A DNA stretch of 6,420 nt from Candidatus Coatesiibacteriota bacterium (GCA_023265785.1 JAHFSL010000150.1:1-6420), one strand, 5' to 3'. Counted from the first letter of the stretch, positions 1 to 6,420 are shown. The notes: generated by a model not told the origin, from the letters alone. Translations and numbers: made by a program.

Positions 1-1814
1 CGGTCCGGGATCGGACGAAATTCCTCCTGGTCCTGCGGATCACTGACAATGGCAAGGGGGCACCCGGGGGGTTCCTGCCCGGCGACGCCAGCGGTGTGCG
101 GCTCGTCCCCGATCCGTCGCCCGACCTGGCAACGCCCGAGGCCCGCCTCTCCTTCCTGGCCCGGGAGCACCCGCTCCTGCCGTGGCCACCCGCGCTCCGG
201 GGACGGGGGGACGCGTGGATCGCAGTGGGCGGCGCGGGGGGCACCGCCCTCATGGCCGAAGGCGGGCGTGTCATCCCCGGCGACCGGTCGTGCGCGATCT
301 CCTGCTGGATCTACGACCGGGCGGCGGGACGGTTGTGGTCCCCCGAAGCTGCGCCATCCCTCCTTCGTTTGGCCGAGCGCCACCTCCCCCTGCCCGAGGT
401 GACCGCTCGGGCGGGACGGTTCACCCTGGGGCTGGGGCTGTGGCCCTGTCCCGAGGCGCCGGAGGGTGCCCCGCCGGTAGCGATCGGCGAAGCGCAGGTG
501 TACAACAGTTCGGACCGACCCCGCGAGGTGGAATTGCTGATCGCCGTCACCCCCTTCGCGCCCGCCATGACCGCTGGATCGCCGCCAGCCATGCCGGTGA
601 CCCGGGTCGCGTGGGATCCCGCCACGCAGGCCATCCTGGTGAATGGCCGGCCGGAAGTGGTGCTGGGGGGCCGGCCCGATGCGTTCGGCGCCGCCCCGTT
701 TGCCGGGGAGTGGGCGCTGGCGCGCGACCTCGCCCGGGGCCTCCTGGCTTCGGCGACCGCAGTGGAGGACGCCGGGGAATCGCTGGCCTCCGGCGCCGCG
801 CTCTACCGCCTCCGCGTCCAGCCGTTCGGGTCGCGCACGCTCACGTTCCGGGTTTTCCTGGGCGACCCGCCCGCCGCGCTCGACGGTGCGACCGCCCAGG
901 CGGTGCGCGAGGTGGACCGCAAGGCCGGCCGCAAGGAGACGCTGGCCGGATGGCATCGCCGCCTCACGGGCCGTGACCGCATCTTCCTGCGCGTGCCCGC
1001 GACGGAGAAGGGGGCGCAGGACGCGTTCTACGCCAGCCTGGGTCACCTGCTCGTGGCGAGCGACGCCGGGCTCGTGGGGGAGGCCGACCAGCCGGCGGCG
1101 CTTGCGGCGCTCGCCCGGTCCGGCGAGGCGCCGGGCGCGCCAGGCTGGCCGACCTGGGGTCCGGCGTCCGGCGGCGGGCCGGTGGGACGGGCAGATCCCA
1201 TGGAGTGGACCCGGTCGGGGACCTGGCGCTGTGGCGAGGCGCTGGACCTGGCGGTGGCGGCGACGCGGGGCGGCGATGGTGACCGGGCCGGCGCGATCCT
1301 CGGCTGGTGCCTGGCCCATCCCGCCGTCCCGGGGGCGTTTGCCTGGGCCGGCGCGGCGGACCCGACCACCGGCCGCCACTGCGACGGGGCCCTTCCCGAC
1401 CCGGGCGCGGCGGCGCGCTACGTGGTCGCTCTGCGGGACATGCTCCTCCAGGAGGAGGGGGACGTGCTGGTGCTCACGCCCGCCGTGCCCGAGGCCTGGG
1501 TCCGGCCGGGATCCCAGCTGGAGCTCCGTCGGGCCCCAACCGCCTTCGGCATCCTGCCCTGGTTCGTGATGGCTTCCACCCCGGGCCGCTTGACCCTGCG
1601 GCTCCTGTCCGCCGAGAAGCTGGGCAACAAGGGGCGGGGGCCCCAGGTCCGGCCCGACGAGGCCGCCGCCCCGCCGGGGGGCCTCAAATGGCGCATTCCC
1701 ACCGCCCGACGGATTCGCCAGGTGGTCGTGGACGGGGCGGTCCGGCGCGCCCTGCCCGCAGACCGGCTGGTGGACCTGCCCCCAGGGACCCGGCTGGTCG
1801 CTGTCATCTGGTAG
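1..1814 (+). CDS. Glycoside-hydrolase-like protein, C-terminal part (5' end outside window)
   Basis: The frame is open from base 3 to the TAG at 1812-1814, giving 603 residues with no start inside the window. A GTG at 96 is possible, but the preceding 31 codons read as ordinary protein (VRDRTKFLLVLRITDNGKG), so the true start is probably upstream. Visible parts, counted from base 3: a beta-rich region with YNSSDRPREVELLIAVTPF (about 167-185); a tryptophan linker (W317) leading into a helix with AFYASLGHLLVASD; a Gly/Ala/Pro-rich stretch; then LRDMLLQEEGDVLVLTPAVP from about 477, followed by APTAFG. The last pattern is one I associate with the C-terminal end of uncharacterised glucosidase-like or cellobiose-phosphorylase-like (alpha/alpha)6 proteins, where the order is barrel, then a beta cap. 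Only about 120 residues separate the first helix from the LRDML segment, too few for a normal barrel, and the usual PHGWAAAE-like motif reads PDPGAAARY. A non-catalytic or divergent member is possible. Cell location cannot be judged without the N-terminus. The next gene begins 31 bases later, so co-transcription is likely. The coding call is firm, the family call moderate, and the substrate unknown. Confidence 0.82.
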   Translation, partial: VRDRTKFLLVLRITDNGKGAPGGFLPGDASGVRLVPDPSPDLATPEARLSFLAREHPLLPWPPALRGRGDAWIAVGGAGGTALMAEGGRVIPGDRSCAISCWIYDRAAGRLWSPEAAPSLLRLAERHLPLPEVTARAGRFTLGLGLWPCPEAPEGAPPVAIGEAQVYNSSDRPREVELLIAVTPFAPAMTAGSPPAMPVTRVAWDPATQAILVNGRPEVVLGGRPDAFGAAPFAGEWALARDLARGLLASATAVEDAGESLASGAALYRLRVQPFGSRTLTFRVFLGDPPAALDGATAQAVREVDRKAGRKETLAGWHRRLTGRDRIFLRVPATEKGAQDAFYASLGHLLVASDAGLVGEADQPAALAALARSGEAPGAPGWPTWGPASGGGPVGRADPMEWTRSGTWRCGEALDLAVAATRGGDGDRAGAILGWCLAHPAVPGAFAWAGAADPTTGRHCDGALPDPGAAARYVVALRDMLLQEEGDVLVLTPAVPEAWVRPGSQLELRRAPTAFGILPWFVMASTPGRLTLRLLSAEKLGNKGRGPQVRPDEAAAPPGGLKWRIPTARRIRQVVVDGAVRRALPADRLVDLPPGTRLVAVIW

Positions 1815-1836
1815 GCTGGTTTCGAGGGGCGGGTCT

Positions 1837-1841
1837 GGAGG
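1837..1841 (+). promoter_or_regulatory. Ribosome-binding site of the 1271-residue exoprotein gene
   Basis: GGAGG lies four bases before the GTG at 1846. The paralogous gene at 5759 has the same core and the same four-base spacing before an ATG. No other ATG or GTG in this frame lies between the previous stop and 1846, so this site fixes the GTG start. The spacing is on the short side. Confidence 0.7.
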
Positions 1842-1845
1842 TCGG

Positions 1846-4800
1846 GTGGGAAAGCGCTCGTGGTGGCTTGCGGGGAGCCTGCTGTTTGCCCCCGGCCCGG
1901 GATCGGCATGCCTCTTGGACATCGGGCTCAACGGCAATTCGCCTTCCTTTACCTACCTCTTCCCCAATTGGACCAAGACCGATGTCACTGATTTTGACCT
2001 GCAGTTCTGCGACACCACGACCTGTCCCGGATATGCCGATGGCGATATCACCGGCCTCACGATCTTCAACTACGGGACGGCGACGGGCGGCGGGGCCGGC
2101 GACCTCGGGAATGTGTACGTGTGCTTCGGCTGTTCCCGGTCCTCGGGTGGCGCCTGCACCCCAACCTACACGCTGACCTACGCGGGCGTGTGGACGGTCG
2201 GGGTGAACAATTACCCTGCCTGGACCTGGGACCCCGCCACGCCGGTGGTGCTCAATACGGACCCCTGCAATGGCGGCCCCGGCGGGTGCGCGTGCATCTT
2301 CGTCATGCATGTCTTCGTGGACGTCAATCCCTGCCCGACCGCCCAGCGCACGGTCCGGATGGGACCAGGATTCAACGATGTCCTGAATCCCGGCTGGCCG
2401 GGCGGCATCTACGACCAGTACGGGTGCAACGCCCCGTGGGGTGACCTCGCCGATCCCAGCGACAAGGTCATTGTCTACGCCGTCAAGGAGGGCGACAAGA
2501 CTGCCGCCGCGCCCGGCGACACCGTGACCTACACCTTGTACTACGGCCTGCCCGGCTCCTCCCCCCTGACGAATGTCGTCCTCTTCGACACCATCCCCGC
2601 GTCTACGCACTACCTGACGGGGTCGGGGACCCCCGCGCCCGACGTTGCATGGGATCCCGACTGGGGCCCGCCGATCCGGCTCAAGTGGACCCGGCCGGGC
2701 GGGGCGACGACCGGGGGCCCCTCCTCCATGGTGACCTTCCAGCTCACGGTGGACTGGGGGAATGGCGAGACCTTCGAGCCCGGGTCAGGGGACGTGGCGG
2801 CGCCCGAGGGGTCGCGGCTGGACAACCGGGTCAACGCCGAATTCCTTGGCGCGTCCTGCGCCCTCAAGACCTACGTCTCCGCCCCAACCACCACCTCCGT
2901 GCGGCGGTTCCTGTTCTGGAAACTGGGGGACAATGACCTGCTCTATTCGCCGACCTACGGCCAGCCGCCCGACGAAATGATCTACTCGATCTTCATCAAG
3001 AACCTGTCCACGACCAAGACCTGGTGGAACGTGGCGGTCTGGGACACGGTGCCGCCCCAACTCGACCCATGGGGCATCGGGTTTGGGTTTGACGACCCCT
3101 GCTCGGGCTGGACGATGAGCCCGTCCGGGTGCGCCGCAGCCACCCCGGGCTACGTGCTGAGTGGGCCCAACACCCTTCTGACCTGGCGACTCGACATGCC
3201 GCCGCAGATGACCATCGAGCTCAAGTGGAAGTCGGCCGTCCGGCCGACCGTCGCGGCGGGCCAGACGGCGGTCAACCAGGCGGCGGTCCTTGAGTACGGC
3301 CGGGCCAACATCGTGGACGGCACGGGCCACTCGGGAGTTCCCCGTCAGTTCAACCACCTGGCCCCGATCGTCCTGCCCACCACGTACATTTCCTATGTCG
3401 CCTTCGCCGCCGGCGACAATGACAGGGGGTGCCCGGGATTCATCATTGATTTCTTCCCGCTCAACAAGAAGACCCAATTCGAGTTGCGGGGGATCCAGCA
3501 CCTGTTTTCCACCGCGCCGTGGCCGGGCGTGGGCGGGCCGTCCCAGCCGATCGGGTGCCTGATCGGCGACTGCCTCGGGGGCTTCGGCGGGAACGCGGGA
3601 TGCACCCTCGGGTCGGGGGCTATTCCCGGCGGCGGGGTCGCCGGGTGCAAGGTCGAGCGGGTCCCGGCCATCTACGATCCCGCCGCCTGGCATGACGTGT
3701 GCCCGGCCAAGAGCGACTGGCCCCTTCACTTCATCTACAAGGTGACGGCCAACGCCCCGGTCCTGTGGCAGTACATGACGTACATCAACTGCGACTGCCA
3801 GGATTCCCATACCTACGCCCCGTCCACGACCGTCACCTACCGGGGGCTCATGCATTACATGGCCCGGCGCGGGTCCAACACCCTGACCCCCGGGTACGGG
3901 GACTCCCTCGTCATGGTCAATACCGGCCTCGACGCCTACGGCAATCTCGCGCCCACGCTTTCCACGACAGTGCACCTGTTCTACTGGGAATACGCAACCC
4001 TGTCGTGGCAGTACCAGCGGACCTATGAGATTGCCCCGGAAAGCCTGGCGTACGACTTTCCGGTGCCCAACGGGTTCCTGGCCTACAACACGACGCCGGC
4101 GGGAACCGGGATGTGGCGTGCCGTGTCCTCCGACGCCCAGATGATCATTTCGGAGGAGAGCAACACGGCGTCCTCCAACGGTTGTTGCTGTGGCGGGTGC
4201 ATGGACAACTTCGGCGCGCTCATGCCGACCCGGGAGACCGGAAACCTCGTGGGCGGGGCGGGGTCCAACTTCTACGGACTTGCGGAGTACTACACTGAGA
4301 CCCACAAAGTGATCGTCGGCAATGTCGGCGCGGCCACGGCGAAATACGAAATCTTCAAGTACATTCCGGACAACACCATCGCCATCGCTCCGATGCCCTC
4401 ATTGCTCAACGGAACCTCGGGGAGCTGGGTGTCTGTGGCGGTGGATACCGTGCCCGCGGGGCTGGCCAATGCCAACAACCCGCATGACTATGGCGCCGCG
4501 TTCAACGCGCCCAGCGCGGCGTACTATCGGATCAACGTCATTTCCGGCGGACCGGTGCAGATCTACAACGGGGTCCGGCTGTTCAGCGGCTGGGGCGGCG
4601 GGGCGGTCCTGCATGCGTCCAATGTCCCGGCCGGGGTGCAGACCGGAACCCAGTACTGGTTTCACCAGGAGAGCGCCAACAACGGGGGGTGCGGCGGCGG
4701 CCCGGGGCTGGACGAGACCGTCGGGCTGGACGTCTTCTGCCCCAAGACCGGCACCGTGGTCCAGTGCGTGTCCGAGGACGGGTACACCGCCACGTACACC

Positions 4801-5661
4801 ACGAACGGGACGGATGAATGCGTGGCGTTCCTCTCGTTTACCAGCCCGGGAACGACGGCCAAGCGGAACTACCGGGTGGACGTCCTCTCCGGCGGGGCCG
4901 TCGTGTGCATGTACAACCAGTGCAAGATCACCGAGAAGGGATTTACCGCCCCGTTTGTTGAGACCGGCACCCATTACGTCATCATCGCCCCGCCGGTCGT
5001 GTTCTCCGGGTCCCCGTTCTGGATTACCGTGGTGGTCCTGAGCCAGGGCGGCGCGACCAAGACCGATTACTGCGGGACCTCCTCCTTTACCTCATCCGAT
5101 CCACTGGCCAAGATCGAAAATACCGGAATGGACACGTACAACTTCACCTGGTCGTCGCTCTCGGCCTGCAACAGCGCGCCCAACGAGGATGGCATCAAGA
5201 TCTTCTTTCGGGTCAGCTTCAATGCCCTCGGCCTCCAAAGCATCGTGGCCACGGATACGCAGGACGGCTCCATCACGGGCGTGACGGCGGTCATGGTGGT
5301 GGGAGCGGATATCAAGCTCCAAAAGACGCCCCGGCTGACGGTGGGGGCGTCGGGCGACACCGTCTCGTTCCGGGTGTGCTGGAGCAACTACAGCAGTGCC
5401 TCGGCATTCACCTTCGTGGTGACGGATGCCATTCCGATGGGGACCACGTTCGTGCCCGAGGCCTCCTCATCCGCGCTGGATTGCGGGAATACCCGGGGAG
5501 TGGTCCCCCAGGTGGCATACTCCACGGCGACGTCCACCACGCCCCCCGCCGCGTTCACCAACGGCAACCCCGTGGCCGGCACCCGGTGGCTCCGCTGGAC
5601 CGTCCCGTCAGTGGACATCTTCACCTCGGGCTGCCTGTGTTATCGCGTCACCGTTAACTAG
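1846..5661 (+). CDS. Large secreted cysteine-rich multidomain protein with DUF11 and bacterial Ig-like domains
   Basis: This complete 1271-residue protein starts at GTG 1846, set by GGAGG at 1837-1841. Residues 1-21 form a short signal peptide (GKR, then WWLAGSLLFA, ending GSA). Residues 22-205 are a cysteine-rich module with 11 Cys, including CFGCSRSSGGACTPT and DPCNGGPGGCAC. It is repeated in the next gene and unknown to me. Residues 206-350 are a DUF11 domain (APGDTVTYTL, PLTNVVLFDTIP, VTFQLTV, LDNRVNAEF). Residues 355-485 are a second, more divergent DUF11-like domain. Residues 500-680 contain GDNDRGCPGF and FFPLNKKTQFELRGI, an unrecognised module. Residues 680-1045 look like repeated beta units, with a CCCGGC cluster at 780-785. 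Residues 1053-1153 are a bacterial Ig-like domain (FTSSDPLA, then IVATDTQDGSITG). Residues 1156-1271 are a last DUF11 domain (GDTVSFRVCWSN, VVTDAIPMGTTFVPEA), ending at YRVTVN without the final strand. There are 38 cysteines in all. I see no catalytic motif, LPXTG, PEP-CTERM or C-terminal membrane helix. DUF11 and Ig-like domains are typical of extracellular stalks and adhesins, so a surface or extracellular structural role is inferred. The coding call is firm, the function unknown. Confidence 0.93.
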   Translation: MGKRSWWLAGSLLFAPGPGSACLLDIGLNGNSPSFTYLFPNWTKTDVTDFDLQFCDTTTCPGYADGDITGLTIFNYGTATGGGAGDLGNVYVCFGCSRSSGGACTPTYTLTYAGVWTVGVNNYPAWTWDPATPVVLNTDPCNGGPGGCACIFVMHVFVDVNPCPTAQRTVRMGPGFNDVLNPGWPGGIYDQYGCNAPWGDLADPSDKVIVYAVKEGDKTAAAPGDTVTYTLYYGLPGSSPLTNVVLFDTIPASTHYLTGSGTPAPDVAWDPDWGPPIRLKWTRPGGATTGGPSSMVTFQLTVDWGNGETFEPGSGDVAAPEGSRLDNRVNAEFLGASCALKTYVSAPTTTSVRRFLFWKLGDNDLLYSPTYGQPPDEMIYSIFIKNLSTTKTWWNVAVWDTVPPQLDPWGIGFGFDDPCSGWTMSPSGCAAATPGYVLSGPNTLLTWRLDMPPQMTIELKWKSAVRPTVAAGQTAVNQAAVLEYGRANIVDGTGHSGVPRQFNHLAPIVLPTTYISYVAFAAGDNDRGCPGFIIDFFPLNKKTQFELRGIQHLFSTAPWPGVGGPSQPIGCLIGDCLGGFGGNAGCTLGSGAIPGGGVAGCKVERVPAIYDPAAWHDVCPAKSDWPLHFIYKVTANAPVLWQYMTYINCDCQDSHTYAPSTTVTYRGLMHYMARRGSNTLTPGYGDSLVMVNTGLDAYGNLAPTLSTTVHLFYWEYATLSWQYQRTYEIAPESLAYDFPVPNGFLAYNTTPAGTGMWRAVSSDAQMIISEESNTASSNGCCCGGCMDNFGALMPTRETGNLVGGAGSNFYGLAEYYTETHKVIVGNVGAATAKYEIFKYIPDNTIAIAPMPSLLNGTSGSWVSVAVDTVPAGLANANNPHDYGAAFNAPSAAYYRINVISGGPVQIYNGVRLFSGWGGGAVLHASNVPAGVQTGTQYWFHQESANNGGCGGGPGLDETVGLDVFCPKTGTVVQCVSEDGYTATYTTNGTDECVAFLSFTSPGTTAKRNYRVDVLSGGAVVCMYNQCKITEKGFTAPFVETGTHYVIIAPPVVFSGSPFWITVVVLSQGGATKTDYCGTSSFTSSDPLAKIENTGMDTYNFTWSSLSACNSAPNEDGIKIFFRVSFNALGLQSIVATDTQDGSITGVTAVMVVGADIKLQKTPRLTVGASGDTVSFRVCWSNYSSASAFTFVVTDAIPMGTTFVPEASSSALDCGNTRGVVPQVAYSTATSTTPPAAFTNGNPVAGTRWLRWTVPSVDIFTSGCLCYRVTVN
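1909..2484 (+). repeat. Diverged direct repeat, copy 1: N-terminal cysteine-rich module of the exoprotein family
   Basis: This segment encodes residues 22-213 of the first exoprotein. It recurs about 3.9 kb downstream at 5849-6420. Nucleotide differences in the best blocks are mostly at third codon positions (for example the stretch coding CFGCSRSSGGACTP), as expected for an old tandem gene duplication kept under protein-level selection. Confidence 0.85.
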
Positions 5662-5712
5662 CAGGACCGTGAGCGACAGGCCGCCTCGGCCTTTCGGGTG
5701 ACCGTGAACTGA
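5662..5712 (+). pseudogene. In-frame 3' remnant echoing the end of the upstream gene (possible paralogue vestige)
   Basis: Directly after the TAG at 5659-5661 the same frame stays open for 16 codons, QDRERQAASAFRVTVN, to a TGA at 5710-5712. Its end, FRVTVN-stop, repeats the upstream gene's end, YRVTVN-stop, 51 bases later. Within the six codons the two copies differ at the second base of the Y/F codon and otherwise only at third positions (CGC/CGG, GTC/GTG, GTT/GTG), while ACC and AAC are identical. That is the pattern of diverged coding sequence rather than a recent slippage copy. It could be the tail of a deleted family member, the junction of a recombination between tandem paralogues, or a stop-codon readthrough extension. 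A chance match of a six-codon string cannot be fully excluded. No start codon or ribosome-binding site supports independent translation. Confidence 0.4.
5678..5694 (+). terminator. Weak candidate hairpin terminator after the exoprotein gene
   Basis: AGGCCG (5678-5683) and CGGCCT (5687-5692) form a perfect 6-bp GC-rich stem with a 3-base loop, and TTT runs over 5692-5694. It sits 17 bases past the stop codon, where a terminator is expected. The T tract is too short for a confident intrinsic terminator, and such stems arise easily in G+C-rich DNA. It also lies inside the in-frame remnant described separately. Confidence 0.3.
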
Positions 5713-5721
5713 CCGGGGTCA
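5710..5721. promoter_or_regulatory. Short inverted repeat, possible operator
   Basis: TGACC and GGTCA flank a 2-base centre, giving a perfect 12-base palindromic element 37 bases before the ATG of the downstream paralogue. Its position upstream of a gene and downstream of a possible hairpin would suit a regulator site. No convincing -35/-10 promoter pair was recognised beside it, and a chance occurrence is quite possible. Confidence 0.2.
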
Positions 5722-5749
5722 GGGTGCCGGGAGGCCGGGAGAGTACGAT

Positions 5750-5754
5750 GGAGG
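5750..5754 (+). promoter_or_regulatory. Ribosome-binding site of the downstream paralogue
   Basis: GGAGG ends four bases before the ATG at 5759, the same core and spacing as before the first family member at 1846. It supports the ATG at 5759, which is followed by an arginine-rich n-region and a good signal peptide. Confidence 0.75.
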
Positions 5755-5758
5755 TGTC

Positions 5759-6420
5759 ATGAGGAGGTTGGGCGCCGGCAGGCGAGGGTTGCCTCTCGTC
5801 GGCTTGCTCTTGGTCATGCGGCTGGGTGCCCCGGCGAATGCGTGGGGGTGCATCCTCGATGTGGGGTTGAACGGCGGGTCGCCCTCCCTGACCTACCTCT
5901 TTCCCAACTGGGTCAGAACGGAGGTCGTCGATTTTGACACCATCTGGTGTCCCAGCGGCGCCTGCGCCCCGGATGCGACCATTCGCGGGTTGACCATCGT
6001 GAATTACGGAACCGCCGTGGGCGGGGCGGGCGGCGATATCGCCAACGTGTATGTCTGTTTTGGCTGCTCCCGGTCCTCCGGCGGAGCCTGCACCCCCACG
6101 ACCACGCTGACCTATGCGGGCGTCTGGGGGGGCCAGCCATCGTGGACCTGGGCGGGCAGCCTTGCGCTCAACGCTGACCCATGCAACGGCGGGCCGGGCG
6201 GGTGTGCCTGCGTCTTCGTCATGCGGGTGTTCGTGGACATCACCGCCTGCCCCGCCAACCTGAGCACCGTCCGGCTGGGGCCGGGGTTCGACGACACGGT
6301 CAACCCGGCCTGGCCCGGTGGCATCACCGACGCCACGGGGTGTGCGGCGCCCTGGAGCTCGATCGCGGATCCCAATGAGAAGACGATCGTCTATGCCGTG
6401 AAGATCGGCGACAAGGCCGC
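5759..6420 (+). CDS. Secreted cysteine-rich protein, tandem paralogue of the upstream exoprotein (3' end outside window)
   Basis: The first 220 codons are present, starting at ATG 5759 with GGAGG four bases upstream, and the frame is still open at the right edge. Residues 1-28 are a clear signal peptide: MRRLGAGRR, then a hydrophobic LPLVGLLLVM stretch, then APANA with cleavage expected after ANA. The mature part begins WGCILDVGLNGGSPSLTYLF and aligns along its whole length with residues 22-215 of the gene at 1846, at about 60% identity by eye. The longest shared blocks are NVYVCFGCSRSSGGACTPT, DPCNGGPGGCAC and the NP-x-WPGGI region. All eleven cysteines are conserved, and the length differences are small gaps. 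The window ends at KIGDKAA, which in the paralogue leads straight into the first DUF11 domain (APGDTVTYTL), so a DUF11 domain is expected next. A surface or extracellular role is inferred as for its neighbour. The 97-base gap contains a weak hairpin, so separate transcription is possible but unproven. Confidence 0.93.
   Translation, partial: MRRLGAGRRGLPLVGLLLVMRLGAPANAWGCILDVGLNGGSPSLTYLFPNWVRTEVVDFDTIWCPSGACAPDATIRGLTIVNYGTAVGGAGGDIANVYVCFGCSRSSGGACTPTTTLTYAGVWGGQPSWTWAGSLALNADPCNGGPGGCACVFVMRVFVDITACPANLSTVRLGPGFDDTVNPAWPGGITDATGCAAPWSSIADPNEKTIVYAVKIGDKA
5849..6420 (+). repeat. Diverged direct repeat, copy 2: N-terminal cysteine-rich module of the exoprotein family
   Basis: This is the second copy of the module, encoding residues 31-220 of the downstream paralogue. 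It is in the same orientation as copy 1. The repeat may continue past the right edge of the window. Confidence 0.85.

Noticed and set aside
96..98. GTG as the start of the glycosidase-like gene
   Set aside because: The frame is open to the left edge and the upstream residues look like genuine protein. No ribosome-binding site was seen just before it.
643..1569. 308-codon overlapping + strand frame inside the glycosidase-like gene
   Set aside because: The product is almost pure Arg/Pro/Ala/Ser, the usual out-of-frame composition in G+C-rich genes.
1897..1911. Possible lipoprotein box GSAC at the end of the first exoprotein's signal peptide
   Set aside because: The -3 residue is Gly rather than Leu/Val/Ile. 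In the paralogue the matching cysteine lies three residues past a standard ANA cleavage site, so ordinary signal peptidase I cleavage fits both.
1307..2176. 289-codon + strand frame spanning the junction of the first two genes
   Set aside because: It overlaps two better-supported frames, has low-complexity Arg/Pro/Gly composition, and would conflict with the signal peptide and ribosome-binding site at 1837-1846.
1804..2610. 268-codon minus strand open frame over the start of the exoprotein gene
   Set aside because: No domain or credible start context was seen, and the opposite strand carries a module conserved in the downstream paralogue.
2785..4305. 506-codon open frame on the minus strand inside the exoprotein gene
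   Set aside because: It lies opposite clearly conserved-type coding sequence, its product is Arg/Gly/Pro/Val-rich with no recognisable domain, and long antisense open frames are expected in G+C-rich DNA.
5748..5761. Tiny frame ATG-GAG-GTG-TCA-TGA whose stop overlaps the ATG of the paralogue, as in translational coupling
   Set aside because: It contains the GGAGG site of the real gene and is only four codons long. It is best explained as chance around that ribosome-binding site.

Overview
The window is G+C-rich bacterial DNA with dense coding, and all three genes lie on the + strand. Nothing in it fixes a taxon. The composition, GGAGG ribosome-binding sites, a GTG start, and very large secreted proteins built from DUF11 and bacterial Ig-like domains would fit an uncultured free-living Gram-negative-type bacterium, but this is inference. 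There are no tRNA or rRNA genes, CRISPR arrays, insertion sequences or phage genes, and no stretch over 100 bases lies outside a gene or its immediate flanks.

Layout: (1) Positions 1-1814 hold the 3' part of a gene, open from the left edge, for a protein whose C-terminal half resembles uncharacterised glycoside-hydrolase or cellobiose-phosphorylase-like proteins. Its (alpha/alpha)6-barrel segment looks strongly shortened. (2) Only 31 bases later, positions 1846-5661 encode a 1271-residue secreted multidomain protein. In order it has a signal peptide, a cysteine-rich N-terminal module, two DUF11-like domains, a block of unfamiliar beta-type repeats, a bacterial Ig-like domain, and a final DUF11 domain that stops before its usual last strand. 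(3) Positions 5662-5758 are a 97-base gap. It holds a short GC hairpin, a small inverted repeat, and an in-frame echo of the gene's last six codons. (4) From 5759 to the right edge runs the start of a tandem paralogue of the second gene. Over about 190 residues its N-terminal module matches at roughly 60% identity by eye, and all eleven cysteines are kept.

The main result is this tandem family of large, cysteine-rich, DUF11-bearing exoproteins with an N-terminal module I do not recognise. The second gene is probably co-transcribed with the glycosidase-like gene. A surface or extracellular structural or adhesive role is inferred from the architecture. No enzyme motif, cell-wall anchor or sorting signal was seen in the complete member. 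I found no defence system, secretion machine or mobile element.
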